DNA from: Halocafeteria seosinensis
Lineage: Eukaryota > Sar > Bigyra > Bicosoecida
DNA: 17,895 bases
NCBI GenBank assembly: GCA_001687465.1
Contig: LVLI01000355.1
Span: forward strand, 1 to 17,895
Reading direction: 5' to 3'
The notes under the pieces were generated by a model. It had not been told where the DNA came from. It searched no databases and saw nothing but the letters and a program-made list of their open reading frames with translations. The position numbers were made by a program, and so were the translations under genes. Positions 17,615-17,895 of this stretch are shown piece by piece. Numbering within the stretch: the stretch's first letter is position 1; every line of letters begins with the position of its first letter.

Positions 17615-17895
17615 ATGACGGGAAAACATCAATTGAAAGATGACTCATTACAGTGTCGGTACTGCTCAGACGAACCACACTTCAGCGGGTCTTCGATCCT
17701 TTCGTCAACAATGATTCCCCACTCTAGAGCCAGGCCACCGTTGGCAGTAAGTATGACGCTTGTCAGCAAGGCTAAAGTATTCTTCCATCTCATTCCTGTC
17801 TACAGGAATCTGGCCACAATGAATGTTCTCAGTTTGGAACCCCTGATCCACTCCTTTTTCAGGTATCAGGTGGGGATTGACAAGCGGAACGGGGG
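17615..17895 (+). CDS. Possible 5' end of a further gene, runs to the window edge
   Basis: From ATG 17615 the frame stays open for 44 codons to a GTAAGT donor at 17747. A CTACAG acceptor at 17800-17805 (59-nt intron) reopens it for another 19 codons. It then meets either a weak GTATCA donor at 17863 or a stop at 17878. The predicted peptide has a C-R-Y-C motif, and across the intron H-N-E-C, so a small zinc-binding fold is conceivable. The upstream in-frame stop is near 17585. Splice-site quality and the intron length typical of this window are the only support. It may be a short chance ORF. Confidence 0.3.
   Translation, partial: MTGKHQLKDDSLQCRYCSDEPHFSGSSILSSTMIPHSRARPPLAVSMTLVSKAKVFFHLIPVYRNLATMNVLSLEPLIHSFFRYQVGIDKRNG
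17755..17773. repeat. 19-bp dispersed direct repeat, copy 2
   Basis: The sequence gacgcttgtcagcaaggct pairs with 17005-17023 with one mismatch. It falls inside the proposed first intron of the gene at the right edge. Confidence 0.7.

Noticed and set aside
1-17895. CRISPR array, transposon or bacterial operon
   Set aside because: No spaced direct-repeat array, transposase or terminal repeats were seen, and the intron-rich genes are eukaryotic.

Overview
The window reads as nuclear DNA of a flagellated eukaryote. Every clear gene but one is split by short GT-AG introns (46 to 132 nt, mostly 60 to 75). Two genes, CFAP52 and IFT27, are used in motile cilia, while the compact layout with short intergenic gaps resembles a fungus. 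A zoosporic (chytrid-like) fungus is therefore the simplest guess, but no single sequence here proves it, and another flagellated protist is possible. All calls come from reading the sequence and from remembered family features; no search was run.

Left third (1-6115): a recent tandem duplication on the minus strand. The stretch 1-2225 is repeated at 3912-6115 and carries a microsomal-type cytochrome P450 (P450-A) with its upstream region. The right copy is complete (3784-5478, 505 aa) and the left copy runs off the window edge. Between them lies a related P450 (P450-B, 2191-3433) cut at base 2225/2226, where the duplication joint falls. It has lost its ExxR and heme-cysteine regions and is a chimeric pseudogene. 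Both P450 types have a very unusual I-helix, with Lys-Ala where the acid-threonine pair normally sits.

Middle (6160-11987): housekeeping and ciliary genes. CFAP52 (plus, six exons, 799 aa) starts 45 nt past the duplication edge. EMC7 (minus, two exons) converges on it with a 53 nt gap. The alpha subunit of the mitochondrial processing peptidase (plus, four exons) is head-to-head with EMC7.

Right third (11988-17895): a small Ser/Pro-rich three-exon protein of unknown function; IFT27 (minus, six exons), the Rab-like GTPase of the intraflagellar transport B complex; about 1 kb with no convincing gene; a possible two-exon 74-aa minus-strand gene; an intronless 424-aa protein with the H-x-E / C-x2-C signature of zinc-dependent deaminases; and a possible first exon of another plus-strand gene at the right edge.

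CFAP52 and IFT27 both serve the axoneme or its transport, EMC7 serves ER membrane-protein insertion and MPP-alpha serves mitochondrial import. The P450s and the deaminase-like gene look like the accessory part of the window.
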